A DNA stretch of 64,000 nucleotides from Aquilaria yunnanensis (taxonomy: Eukaryota; Streptophyta; Magnoliopsida; Malvales; Thymelaeaceae), in assembly GCA_039654915.1 (NCBI GenBank), contig CM077598.1, positions 69,778,041 to 69,842,040 on the forward strand, in the 5' to 3' direction. How positions within the stretch are numbered: the stretch's first letter is position 1; each line of letters starts with the position of its first letter. The notes below the pieces were generated by a model. That model was given only the letters and a program-made list of their open reading frames with translations. It had not been told where the DNA came from and searched no databases. This document shows, in pieces, positions 22,387 through 33,552 of this stretch. The position numbers and the translations under genes were made by a program.

Positions 22387-23314
22387 AACAACTAGTTTGT
22401 TCCACGGGGAATGAGAGACAATCATTTCACCAATAAATAACCCCACAATGCCAAACTAATGTTCCTTCTTATAGAATACGTGTCATTCATTTTCACAGCC
22501 TGGCTCATCCCTTGCCGAACTCAGACCGGCACTTGTTCCTCTACGGATCATTTATCAAACTAAGCATGACGCTCATTCGTCTTAACTACCTTTACACTGT
22601 ACAAGGCTTGATTCTTGTCACATTCTAGAAAGACAAATCCTGCATAGATTCAGCAGTTTCAAACTACTTGCAGTACAAGAAGGGAATCCATCCAATTTCT
22701 CTCGAAACTCTCAACAACCACACATCTTCAAGCCCATCAAATCCACACCACACACACCCTATTACTCAAAAATAAGGAACCCAGATCAGCAACTTACTAA
22801 AGAGAGCTAAAAACACACCAATGAAACAAACATATCCACAAATCCAGAAGAGATTACTAGCTCAAACTAGAAAAGACCACAGAGAAGCACATGCAAATAA
22901 GCATAACAAAGATCTGAAATTAGCAATCCAATTGGAACACAGAAAGAAGCTGGGAGTGGATCCAGAGGCAAAATTACCTGGACGAATGGACAACGAAATG
23001 AAGAATGTGTGGCACACCCACCTCAAGAAGAGGCTCAAGCAAGAGAATGAGAATATCCCCCTCTCAAAATCCTCCGGCCTGCGGCTACAATGAATAGTCG
23101 TGACCGTCCTGTCCATTTATGTGAAATGAAAAACCACCACTGAATCGACATAATCAATTGATGAACACAAAGGAAAACAGAAACCGGGGGCAGAAATTTG
23201 GAAAACAGACATGTCGAAGAAAAGAACGTTTGAGGGGTATTGAGCTTGAATAGCCATTGAGAATGGATGGTGAAGAAATCTTGAATTCAATAATGAAAGG
23301 GAGAAGTGATCGGT
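22387..23314. other. hAT right arm between Tat-B and Solo-2
   Basis: AT-rich hAT-internal DNA. It holds the MYB fragment listed next. The last five bases, TCGGT, are the Solo-2 target. Confidence 0.6.
22821..23093 (+). pseudogene. R2R3-MYB gene fragment carried in the hAT
   Basis: A 90-codon ORF. From 22968 to about 23040 it reads as the end of the third helix of a plant R3 MYB repeat and its tail: motifs [11 protein letters not shown] and [11 protein letters not shown] match the strongly conserved LPGRTDNEIKN-W-THLKKRL of R2R3-MYB factors. The first part of R3 and all of R2 are missing, and the upstream codons do not look like MYB, so this is a piece of exon 3 and not a functional gene. Its place inside a hAT makes transduplication by the transposon the simplest explanation. 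The [11 protein letters not shown] spelling resembles the MYB13/14/15 group, an impression from memory. Confidence 0.75.
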
Positions 23315-24730
23315 TGTTAGTGTTGTGCCCAAAAAGCCAGTCATGAGATGATTGTATTTTTGCAAATTGAGTCATGATATTTTATTGAGGCATTAATCCA
23401 GCAATTTTGTTTGTTGTTTTGTTTCTGCGTAACGTAATAAACATAATTGTAACCCTAGAATAATGATATTCTTAAACGTCCCTAGTATAGTATTATTGTG
23501 GAGCGGGTTGCAATAATACATAATGACTAGCATATGTGGAGACTAATATGAGATATGTAGTCTACATATGGGTACAAGTTGGAGAACTTGTGTACTGGAC
23601 CGACCCACCATGAGAACACTTCATGGATCGTTATATGAGTGTCATAAGTGATTCTCATAGTGATCATAGTATATGTAGTCCTTCGACCTAAGATCATCAA
23701 GGTTCCCTACATGTGAGTCACATACTTTGATACTTTCCTTTGTTGCTCGTAACTGAGTGAACTTGAAGGAGGTCATTGGGTATGTCACATATCATGCGGA
23801 GGGATTTGTATGATCAAGATGGGATTTGTCCCTCCTATGTAACGGGAGTGATATCTTTGGGCCCCTTGATAGAGTGAGACTTAGAAAATGCATGGCCATG
23901 CTCCGATGAGTTGATATATGATATCAATGTCATCAGTTTAAGTTAGTCTACTCGGTAATCAAGAAACCAAAGATTGGGCTATACGAGAGTGACACATTCC
24001 ATGTCTCGTGCTTAGTCTTGATATCTTGGACAAAGGGACAATGGCATATATCGGTGATGATCATAAAAGTTTAGTCGATTCACCGACAATCTTGTCACTT
24101 GGGTAGTAATGATGTGTTGCTAGACACCGCTCATTGCTTATGATCATAAATGTGATTTATGATCATTGCCAACATGGCAAGAGCCTATTGGGTCGCACAC
24201 GTAGAGCTATTTGGATCATTAGAGTGCATGGGCTAATTATTTGGGTTATGGTTTCACTTTAATTTCGTATTAATAATGGGCCAAGGAGTTGAGCCATTAT
24301 TAAGCCCGAAATTAAATCCTAATTGGATTAGGGCTTTGAAACCCATTAGGCCTGGAAGTTGAGTCTCACTATAAATACAACTTTTAAGTGAGAAATTCGC
24401 AGGTCTCCTTGCCCTAGCCTCCCAAAAGGACAGCCGCACTCTTCTCTTGCAATTCCTTGGAGGACGCAAGCTAGCACTGCGAGCGCAAGAGAAACGCATC
24501 TCCCGGGACGTGGTGGAAGCGTGGTGATCCCGAGAGGCTCGTGTGGATACCATAGAGAGCCTGAACACGTCAACTATTCAGGTTTTGTGATTCGACTCTA
24601 CAGTTGAGTGAGAGATCTCAACCGAAAATTAGGTATGAAATTTTTGAACACCCGGTTTACCCCGTTTCACTTGGATCCTGGAGGGTTTCGGTTAAATTCC
24701 GCTACGCTGTTTGGCTCCCGAAACCCAACA
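23315..24730 (+). mobile_element. Solo-2: solo LTR, 1416 bp
   Basis: Same family, length and orientation as Solo-1, with a perfect 5-bp TSD TCGGT (23310-23314, 24731-24735), inserted in the hAT right arm. TATAAATA is at 24370-24377. Confidence 0.94.
24370..24377 (+). promoter_or_regulatory. TATA box of Solo-2 LTR
   Basis: TATAAATA at the same relative place as in Solo-1. Confidence 0.55.
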
Positions 24731-25085
24731 TCGGTGAGGGGGCAGGGCAGAAGAAGGAAGGAGGAGAGCTAAGGGAAGAGGTCCGTCGCGGCGTGCTGGT
24801 GGATGGCAGTGGGAGGACAATAATCATAATCGGTTGTTGTCGCCATTTGGGTCTGCTGGGCACGTACTTGTCCGATGATCATAACTCGTCGGTTTCAAGA
24901 GATGGACAAATTTTATTGGTTAAACTTTTGCTCCATTGGACCTCCATCGGAGCTCCAAAATCTGGCCCGTCTTGTAAATTATCAAGATGGATTGTGATCT
25001 GATCCATCCCAAAATAAATGGATCATTTAAAAAGCCCGATCCATTGGAGCGGATTAGATTGGAGCTCCACCGGAGCAAAGGTCCT
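24731..25085. other. hAT right end
   Basis: A GC-richer stretch, then subterminal GATCCAT and GGAGC motifs leading to the terminal repeat. It is probably the promoter side of the minus-strand transposase gene. No ORF of note. Confidence 0.6.
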
Positions 25086-25097
25086 TGCCCATCCCTA
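25086..25097 (-). repeat. hAT right terminal inverted repeat
   Basis: TGCCCATCCCTA, followed by the target duplication GCCACGTA (25098-25105). Confidence 0.9.
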
Positions 25098-27700
25098 GCC
25101 ACGTACCAGAGGTTGATGAACAGTGTCTTCAATTCCCAAATTGGGAGAAACATGGAAGTCTACGTCGATGATATGATAGTTAAGAGCAAGTTGCCTAGTA
25201 GTCATATAATGGACTTAGAGGAAACATTTCACCAGTTGAGGACCTTCGGAATCTGTCTCAACCCTGAAAAATGCGTGTTCGGGGTAAATGCGGGTAAGTT
25301 CCTCGGATTCATGGTGTCGGAAAGAGGTATCGACGCCAATCCAAAAAAAGTCAAGGCCCTACTGGGATTCCGAACTCCTACAACGACTAAGGATGTGCAA
25401 AGGCTCACAGGGAGAATCACGTCCCTCAGTAGATTCATCTCCATATATGGGGATCGCTGCCGACCGTTCTTCAAGGTCCTCACTAAGGCAGCAAAAAACA
25501 ATAGTGACCTCGGAACCGAGCTGCATCCTTGGAATGAGGACTACCAAAAAGCCTAGGAAAAGCTTGAAGTCTACCTAACTCATCTGCCGAAATCCCGGTA
25601 GCAACGGGAAGGGGAACCCCTCGTACTGTACCTTGCCATCACTGAAAATGCGGTAAGTTCAGTCCTTGTAAAAGAAGAAGAGGCAAAGCAATGGCCAGTA
25701 TACTATGTGAGCAAGTCCTTGCATGGTGCTGAAGTCTGGTACCCTTTATTACAAAAAGCTATTTATGCCCTAGTGCTTCCAAGCAAAAGGCTACGTCCTT
25801 ATTTCCAAGGTCAACCTATTATCGTAAGAAGCAACCTGCCCCTGCGGGATATCATGAAAAGGGTAGATCACTTGGGAAGGCTTTCGAAATGGTGCATCGA
25901 GCTCGGCAAGTATGATATCACCTATGAGCCAAGGAAGACAATAAAAGATCAAGCATTAGCAGATTTCATTACCGAGGTACCCATGGTTGAAGAAAGTCAA
26001 CCCAACCTCAGGGATAACGAACCTGAATGGACTCTATTTTTCGACGGAGCCTCCGATTCCGAACATCAAGGAGCTGGAGTAATTCTCCGTGGTCCCAAAG
26101 GCATGGAAGCTATGAAAGCCATCAAATTTGGGTTTAACGTCACCAACAATAAGGCAGGATACGATGCCCTTATAGCAGGTTTACGCCTTATTAGAAGAAT
26201 TGGTGTGAGAAGCCTAAAAGCCCACAGCGATTCTCAGCTAGTGGTCCAACAGATGGCAGGGGACTATAATGTGAAGGACCCAACTTTGGCAAAGCATCAT
26301 GAGCTTGTATCAAAGCTCATCTGAGAGTTCAACGCAGTGCACATCCAGAACATGCCTCACCGAGACAATGCTGAAGCAGATATTCTAGCCATGTCAAAAA
26401 AGTCCAACGAGGTACTAAGCCATCCGAGCATAGCAATAATGAGCGTAGCAGCCTTAGAAATTGGATGGAAAAATCTCATAAAAAAGTATCTCACAACTTC
26501 GGAGCTTCCTGAAGAGTCTCGTGAAGCAGCAAAATTGTGAAAATGTTCCGGACGATATTTCCCAATCGGAGAAAAGTTATACTGACAGGGGCACGCAAAT
26601 CCCCTACAAAAGTGTGTCAGCGAAGTGGACGTGGAGACAGTCCTCAAAGAATTCCACGAGGGGGCTTGTGGTTCCCACATAGGAATGGACACCCTGGTAG
26701 GAGTACTACTTCGCAGGGGTACTTCTGGCCCACCCTAAGAAAGGACGCGAGACAGTTTGTTCAGAAATGTGACAATTGCCAAAGACACGCCAACATGTAG
26801 AGGCTGCCTTCAGAAATGATAACTTCGGCTAACTACCCTTGTCCCTTCGCAGTATGGGGTATTGATCTTATCAGGCCTCTCCCAACAGCACCCGGAGCAG
26901 TGAAATTTTGTGTAGTCACAGTAGATTACTTCACCAAATGGATAGAAGCAGAGCCCCTGACAACCATTTCGGCGAAGGACATAAAGAAATTCGTCTGGAA
27001 GAACATTGTGTTTAGGCTCGGCATACCGAGGGTGACAGTCACCGACAATGGTTCCCAGTTTGTTGACATGGGATTCCAAGAGTTTACTGCCGACCTCTGG
27101 ATAAAAATGCACTTTGCCCCAGTAGCTCACCCCTAGAGCAACGGATAGGTAGAGGTGTCTAACAGAACCATCAAGGATGGTTTGAAAAAGAGATTGAGAG
27201 AAGCAAAAGGAAAATGGCCAGGAGAACTTCCTAGCGTGTTATGGAGCTATCGGACGACGCCCCGAAGAGCCACAGTTGAAACACCTTTCTCGCTCGTCTT
27301 CGGAACAGAGGCCATTATTCCAATCAAGGTAGTCCAACCATCGATTAGGATGCAAGTGTTCAACAAAGAAGGGAATGACCTCGGGTTGAGAACTAAGCTT
27401 GACCTAATTGACGAACACAGAGAAGTGGCGGAGCTTAGGAGAAAAGCTTTTCAGCAAAGGGTAGCCATAGCTATGAACTTGCATGTCAAGCAAAAGGGAA
27501 TCAGGAAGGGAGACCTTGTTCTCTGAAAGGCTGAGTTTGAACCTCGAAGATCATCTCACGGAGTACTTCGGGCAAACTGGGAAGGGCCTTATTTGGTCCT
27601 GAACGAAGTTCGGCCAGGAGTCTATAAGCTCTGCGATATCGAAGGCGGAGAATTAAAAAACACATGGCACTTAGATGCTCTAAAGAAATTTTACACTTAG
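25098..27700 (+). pseudogene. Tat-A pol, 3' part (RT end, RNase H, integrase)
   Basis: Resumes the RT interrupted at 6116. Motifs are YVDDMIVKSKLP (25158 on), the RNase H motif FFDGASDSEHQGAG and HSDSQLVV, an integrase zinc region near 26640-26800, WGIDLIRPLP, VTDNGSQF and SNRTIKDGLKKRL. At least eight stops are present (for example 25555-25557, 26322-26324, 27134-27136, 27524-27526). At the integrase end this copy has the tryptophan codon (TGG) where both Tat-B and Tat-C have TAG, and it runs on to TAG 27698-27700. Confidence 0.9.
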
Positions 27701-28125
27701 AAATTCTTTCAGGAAATTGTACACTTAGAAAAATTTCTAAGTACAAAAAAAAGCTTTCCGGGAAAAATAGCCCCATCTAAGAAATCTAGCTGAACAAGGG
27801 GCCAGTGTTCACTTGCAAAAATCACACATTTTCTCCAAAGGCAAGTCAACCAAATGCGGCTGATAAAAACTAGGCAAAGCTTTGCTAGAACTGGTGTTGT
27901 GCCGAACATGGTTGATAAAAGGCGTGAAAAGTATCTTCCCGAGGGTTCTAGACCAAAAGTTGTCAAACTAAATCTCGGAACTGAAGATTACTTAAGGAGA
28001 AACTTGTCTTGAGACTTAGCCAAAATTTTGGAGGAAAGAAAGAATTTTATTAAGCAACCTTATTACAAGGAGGAGATTACAAGAAGAAGGTTACAAAGAA
28101 AAAGTAAAAGTAAAACCCTGGACAC

Positions 28126-30582
28126 CTAAGGGACCCCACCATCATGAGATGCTACCTCCTCGCCATCCTTTGTTGCGACCTTAGATGCCGAAGGAAGGGC
28201 GAATGGCAGGTTGAGGTGATCTATTTTGGACCAGGCCTAGCAAGGCACTTCGCGGATATCCAAGGCCGTTAGGAAGGAGAGGTCGAGGTTGGGGTGCCTT
28301 GTCAAAACTTGACGTCGACCCAGACAAAAACCATCCTGGAAAGTAACCTTGGTTGCTTGGTCAGCCTTGTCTTTCTCGACGGATAAGGCGTCCAACTCAT
28401 TCTCCAACCTGGCAACCTCCTTTTCAAGCTTTTTCATCTTCTTCTAATTCTTTGTCTTCTTCTTCAACACCTCGACCTCGGCCTAAAGATCAGCGTTATC
28501 AGCGAGGGCCTTCATCAGGAGAGCAGAGTCCTCCTCTTTCCCCTTCTGGTAGGCCTCATTGGCTGAAGTTAGCTCGATGACCTTCACACGGAGGTCAAAC
28601 ATCTTCTGGGAGAAATCCTTTAAGAGTTCCTCCTGACCCTTCAAGAACTCCTCTTGAAGCTTGGTAACCTCCTCCTTGGCTATTTTGCTCAACTCAGCGT
28701 TCTTAATGACCGAGTTGGCGCAAAATACCTTGGCCTTCTTTAGGCGATGCCCAAGATCGAACCGAAGACTATTTCGCTGCCCAAGCACTGAAATATCCAC
28801 TATACGCCAAGAGCTGCGAAAGAGAAGGACATTTGGTGAAGTTTTACAAAAGAAAACTAAACACTTAGGAAATTTTGGAGGAAAGATTGCAGGCCTAAAG
28901 AATACCTGGGCAGCGTGTTGCGACATCATCGCAGGAAGGACCTCCTCATTCAGACACTCATCCGACAAGGACTTCAAAGTGGCTTGGGTGAGCACGCCCC
29001 TCACCATTTAAGGTGCCATTTGCTGGCTGTCTTCGGAGAACAAATTCATGTCCTCCATGAAAGACCAGAAAGGCTCCCTCGAAACCTTATCCTTCGGGAT
29101 ATGGGAGTCCCAAAGGGCCCACTTCCAGGCGTGCTCCACCATCCATGCCAAGGGTGCCAGTTCTTCTGCAAAGTCACATCCCAGTTCCATCAGTACATTG
29201 TCCCTTAGCCATATCTCTAAAAGATGAAGAATGCTAAAATTGTTCGAATTTACAAATAAATGGCTAAGGGGCAAACCTGGCGGGACCTCGGCATTGTCGT
29301 CGTCTGAATCATGGACTTCTTCCACTTCAGCAGGGACGTCTTTACCTTTGTTTCATCTTTGCTCCTTGAGCTCCTCGGCAGAAGGGCCTCCTGCCGAACT
29401 GCCCAGGATATCCGCCAAAGTGACGAGACTCCGGGGGGTGGAGCTGATGGGCAGCTCTGATGGTAGGTTGTTGTGGACCAGAGGCTGGTCTTCGACCTCT
29501 TCAACATCTTCCAAAGGGGGGAAGAGGGTCCTTCTTCACTCTTTTGGCTGAGGATGGCCCCCCTCTAGCTGCCTTCCTCCTCTTTGGGGTAGCCTTTTTC
29601 TTCTGTTCCCCCTTCTCGGCCTGGCCGAGGATGAGGGACTTGTAGTAGGCGGCTGACTAGTCGCCCATCTCTAAGAAAGGAAAAAAATATCAGTGTAAGT
29701 CCAAAAGGATACTTAGGCCAAAAATTTGGAAAGCAACTTACTTTCAACAAGGGGTTCATAAGTGAGCTCCTTCCGAAGGAGCATCACCAGCCAAGACTTA
29801 TTCCCATCGATGGGAGGAGCTGGCATGCCGAGATGGGTTTTGTGCTCCTTGAGCACCCCTGGCTCCCGAAGAACCTCTTTGGTCATAAGGTTCCACCTGA
29901 TAGGGAAGGGATACAAGGAACATGGTGGGACCTCGGCATCCCAGTCGGTGACAGCTCAGATACGGCTGTCGAAATCCTCAAACCTCGCAGCTAACTCAGG
30001 AGTTAGCAACTTCTTGGGATCAACAACGTTCGTCTCCAGCGTCCCCTAGGCCCACCTAGTTGGCACGTGTGACCATGCCTCTACTACCATCAGGAAGAAT
30101 AACTTCCTTTGCCACCCTCGCCAACTATCTTTAGTGTCGAAGGTGAACATATATTTTTTGCTCCCAGATCCCCGAGGTAGCATGAAATAGAAGCCACCCT
30201 TCAGAACCGGATAGAGCTTGTAATGCTACATGAAGATGATGAAGTGGGGTTCTATCTTGAAAACCCCACACATGTAGAGAAAAGCATTAAAGTAGGAATA
30301 GGAATTGGGAGGAAGCTGATTTACATCTATACCATGGAATTGGCAAAAGTCTCAAATCATCTTCAATGGGGGAAACCGAAGTCCAGCTTTAAGTTGGGCT
30401 CAGAAAACAGTGACCTCATCCGATCTATTCATGAAGCTGAACAGGTTAGGACAAGGTAGCCAGATAACGACATAAAAAGGAAGGAAAAATTTAGTTATCC
30501 ACTTCATTAACTTCTCTGAAGTGGTGCAACACGGATGAGACATGAGAGGAAGCTAGCTCTCGGGAGTAGTTTGGACGGACAT
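28126..30582 (-). pseudogene. Tat-A antisense four-exon gene, decayed
   Basis: The counterpart of the Tat-B antisense gene, on the strand opposite Tat-A gag-pol. Its ATG is at 30580-30582. All three introns can still be placed by GT-AG sites matching Tat-B and Tat-C (donors near 29740, 29275 and 28906; acceptors near 29674, 29220 and 28800). Exon 1 keeps the CQFHGIDVNQLPPNSY motif, exon 3 the PFWSFMEDMNLFSED motif, and exon 4 the coiled coil and the VTFQDGFCLGR segment. Multiple stops break it, the first only about ten codons in. Confidence 0.82.
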
Positions 30583-30890
30583 GATTGGGACAAGGAAAGA
30601 CATCTTCAGCTAAAAAAAATGGCTATGAGAAAGGATGTCAAGGGACTCTGGGAAAAAGAAAACAACTTTGGACTCTAGAAAAAATGGAAACAGAAGAAAC
30701 CGAGGGGCCTTTGGAAGGAAAACCCACCAAAACATTTGCCGAAGTCTGGGTTAGTAGACGTCATCGCAAAAAGTTGCCAGAAATCACTCCGCCACTGGCA
30801 CCGCCGTAAGAGAGAAAGAAGAGCTAGAGAACAGAAGAGAGCAGGATAGAAGCAAAGGAAAATAAATGAGGGCCATGAAGGGAAGGAGGG

Positions 30891-30900
30891 TTTATATAGG
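30891..30900 (-). promoter_or_regulatory. TATA box of Tat-A antisense gene
   Basis: CCTATATAAA on the minus strand, about 310 bp before the ATG. Two ACGTG cores (CCACGTGACACGTGTC) lie upstream at about 31020-31037. Confidence 0.55.
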
Positions 30901-31360
30901 CCGAAGGAGGTAGGCGAATCATTGCCATAACTGTCCCTCGAAGGTGAATTGTTGCCATAATTACCTGCTGAAGGCAAAGAGACACCGCTGCTATAACCGA
31001 TGCCACTATTCCCCAATAGCCACGTGACACGTGTCATCTAGCATATGAAATAAGGCCAACCCTCCTGACAACACGGATGCCTAGGTAGGATCATCCGAAG
31101 AGGCGTGCCTAACTAATTATGAGACATGACGGTTCGCTGACATGCGGCAAAAAATTTGAAAGGAGGAACACACGCCTCGAGAAAAAGCCAAAAGCCTAGC
31201 TAGGAGATGAAGAGGAGCACCTACAACCTTCCTTGTGCAGGAAGGGACACCCTCAGAGAACGAAGTGTCAACCGCCCCAAAGATAATTGACCAGCCTTCA
31301 TAAATGGACCTCACAAAGTACTATGAGAATCTACACGCCGAAGAAATCACTTCAGCTTTC

Positions 31361-31370
31361 TGAGGGGGGG
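31361..31370 (+). other. Tat-A polypurine tract
   Basis: TGAGGGGGGG, followed by CATG and the 3' LTR, the same spacing as in Tat-B and Tat-C. Confidence 0.8.
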
Positions 31371-31374
31371 CATG

Positions 31375-32185
31375 TGATGGCCAAAGGGCTATTACCCTTC
31401 GAAAAGCTGAGCTCTGGCAGAGCGTCACCCTCGAGAAATACAAGCGCCAACCTAGGTAAGATAGGGTCTGACCTCCTGACCCCTGGACCTCAGCGATCCA
31501 CCATCACCTTCAGGGAGTGATAACATTAACTTCGGGAACACAGTGTTCCACCACCCCTTCGTAAGATGGCTGACCAGCTTCGACAGAGGTGACTCACCAT
31601 CCTCGAAAGATGAGAACATCGTCCAAAAGGAGTCCCCCTACTGAGAGGAATCGCGAATGACTGGAGTAACCTTGGCAAGAAGTTCTCTTGTCCCGAAGAG
31701 GTCTCCTTCATCGAGGGGGTCACAAGGATAGGACAAAAATGGTTAAGGAGCCTCTAACATGCCACCCTCATACACGTCCTGACACGCAGACCTCCCGCGG
31801 CCCTAACTCCTGACCAAGATGGCCTATAGCCACCTAGAGGTCCCCGTTTCTGAAGATATGGACTGCATCCAACCGAACACGTGTCATGATCTAAGCAGGC
31901 TGTGTCGAGCAGGCCTTTCTTGACACTTCCCAATAAACACTTGGGAAATGACCTTCGTAAGAGAAGGACATTACTCACTACCCATTACTCTCTGTCTAGC
32001 TAAATACTGACTTGGGCATCGGAGGCTCTTCCCCCGGAAAAACACTCCGGGGATCTCCTAACCCCCGTTCTTTGAATCTTTCAGGCAACCACCTCCTTCT
32101 AAAACCCCTTTCGTAGATACCCTCATTGCCAAAAGTCCTTGTTGTAGGCCACTATGTCATACAATGAGGATGCCAATGGGTATCA
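31375..32185 (+). repeat. Tat-A 3' LTR (811 bp)
   Basis: Homologous to 2380-3214 but with several indels and many substitutions. Its TATA is mutated (AATAAACA near 31931). It ends TATCA and is followed by the TSD GATAG. Confidence 0.9.
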
Positions 32186-33552
32186 GATAGCGCTCAACAA
32201 CATTGATATGCTGTAGTATTTTCACAAGAACTTTTTGTTCAGATGTTCGATTGAGACGATTCAAGATTCTGCATGAAGATAAGAGAGAGTACTATCATTT
32301 CAATCACTTACACAAACCTAGATTATATTAGGATTTTCTTGATAATTCTTCAAAGTGAGGGTATATTTGGCCACATTAGAGCATCATTAGTTAGGCGAAG
32401 GGTTTAGTACCATCGTGAGCCTAGTTGGACCTTTGGGTTTAAGGTCCTGATGCAAAAATCATAGTGCACCTAGGTGGTTTCCAAATAACCTAGGGAATGA
32501 GTCCAACCATGGTCATTGCCACTCCACTAGGGTCAACCAAGTAATTGTGGATAGGTATATGCCTTGAGCGAAGGCATAGTGCACTTCTAGCTTGAGCAAG
32601 GTTACTTGAGGCACAAGCGAAAGGCTAGTGCACTCTTGGTAAGGTTTTAAGGTGGAAGCTTAGTACACAAGTAAGCTAGGCAAGTCTAAGGACTCGAGGT
32701 ACTATGTGGAGGCTTAGTACAGGTAGTGACTTCCTTAGAACTCAAGCAAGGTACATCCACCATGTTCACCTGCACAACAATCAATGGAAGGCTAAAGTTA
32801 CTACATTGGTAAGCTAAGGCTTACTAGGAGTGAGTTAGGGGTCAAAACTTACTAGGCACAGAGTGATGCCCATGAAAGGACTAGAAAGAGGAGGGATCCT
32901 GAAGGACTTGAATATATGTGCATATGTTAGCCCTCATACTGCAAGCACATGCAGTAAATTTCATATATCATATATATGTGTGTCCTTAGTATTTTTCTAG
33001 TAAGTTGAAGGATCCTTTACTGAGAATCATTGATTCTCACTCCCTTAGCCTTTGTTGTACAATTATGTTTTATAAGGCTAGCAACCATTAAGGGTTGTAG
33101 ACCTAGGCTCATGAGTAGGCATACGGTTTGTTTGAATCTTTATGATTCTAGTTTGTGGTTTTCTTGATTGGTTCCGTTATAGTATTAACTACAGTTGTCT
33201 TTTGGCCAATAGAGGCTAGTGAAGCACAAGGGAGAGCTTTTGAGGCTTGCCGTTGGGAGTTTGCTCTAAGGTGGAAGCTTAGTTATGGATATCAATAAAG
33301 TTGTTCAGTGTATAGTTTTCGTACACTAGTTTTCCTCTGATGTCTTGTCGGAGTAGTGTACTCTAGACTCACTCTTGGGTGTGAGCATAGTTTTTTTTGC
33401 TTGGCTGTTCAGACATGGTTGATTATGTATAGTTAACTACATAAATGCTTTGTATGGTTTGATAGTTTTGATTTTTTATTTTAATGAAATGCCATGGCAT
33501 TGTTTTATGGTTTTATTCCCTATTTAATCATTCAATTCAAAGCATTTGCCGA
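32186..33552 (+). repeat. LARD-1 LTR, piece 3 of 4
   Basis: Collinear with the LARD-2 LTR from about 42245 to 43590 (shared runs around 'ccactccactag' and 'gagaatc-ttgattctcactccctta'). It starts with the right TSD of Tat-A and ends at the left TSD (GCCGA) of the inverted LARD-3. No coding sequence is visible. Confidence 0.8.

Larger units (their letters stand above)
6117..25097 (-). mobile_element. hAT transposon with nested insertions
   Basis: Terminal inverted repeats TAGGGATGGGCA (6117-6128) and TGCCCATCCCTA (25086-25097) are flanked by an 8-bp target duplication GCCATGTA / GCCACGTA (6109-6116, 25098-25105, one mismatch). An 8-bp TSD and a BED/dimerisation transposase identify a hAT element. 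Subtracting Tat-B, Solo-2 and their TSDs leaves about 6.45 kb. GATCCA-type motifs are dense in both ends, as expected of subterminal transposase sites. Its transposase is broken. The right arm carries a MYB fragment. Confidence 0.93.
2380..32185 (+). mobile_element. Tat-A: old Ty3/gypsy element split by a hAT
   Basis: The element runs from LTR start TGATGGCC at 2380 to LTR end TATCA at 32185 and is flanked by a perfect TSD GATAG (2375-2379, 32186-32190). Removing the hAT (6117-25097) and its duplicated target leaves about 10.8 kb, close to the 11.1 kb of Tat-B and Tat-C. The order is 5' LTR, PBS, gag, protease, RT, RNase H, integrase, antisense gene, PPT, 3' LTR. Many nonsense codons and unequal LTRs (835 and 811 bp) show that it is clearly older than Tat-B and Tat-C. 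The absence of a chromodomain and the presence of an antisense extra gene fit the Tat/Retand lineage; that placement is from memory. Confidence 0.93.

Noticed and set aside
30585..30809. Small plus-strand ORF near the Tat-A antisense promoter
   Set aside because: Lysine-rich composition follows from purine-rich leader DNA; no counterpart as a conserved protein in Tat-B or Tat-C.
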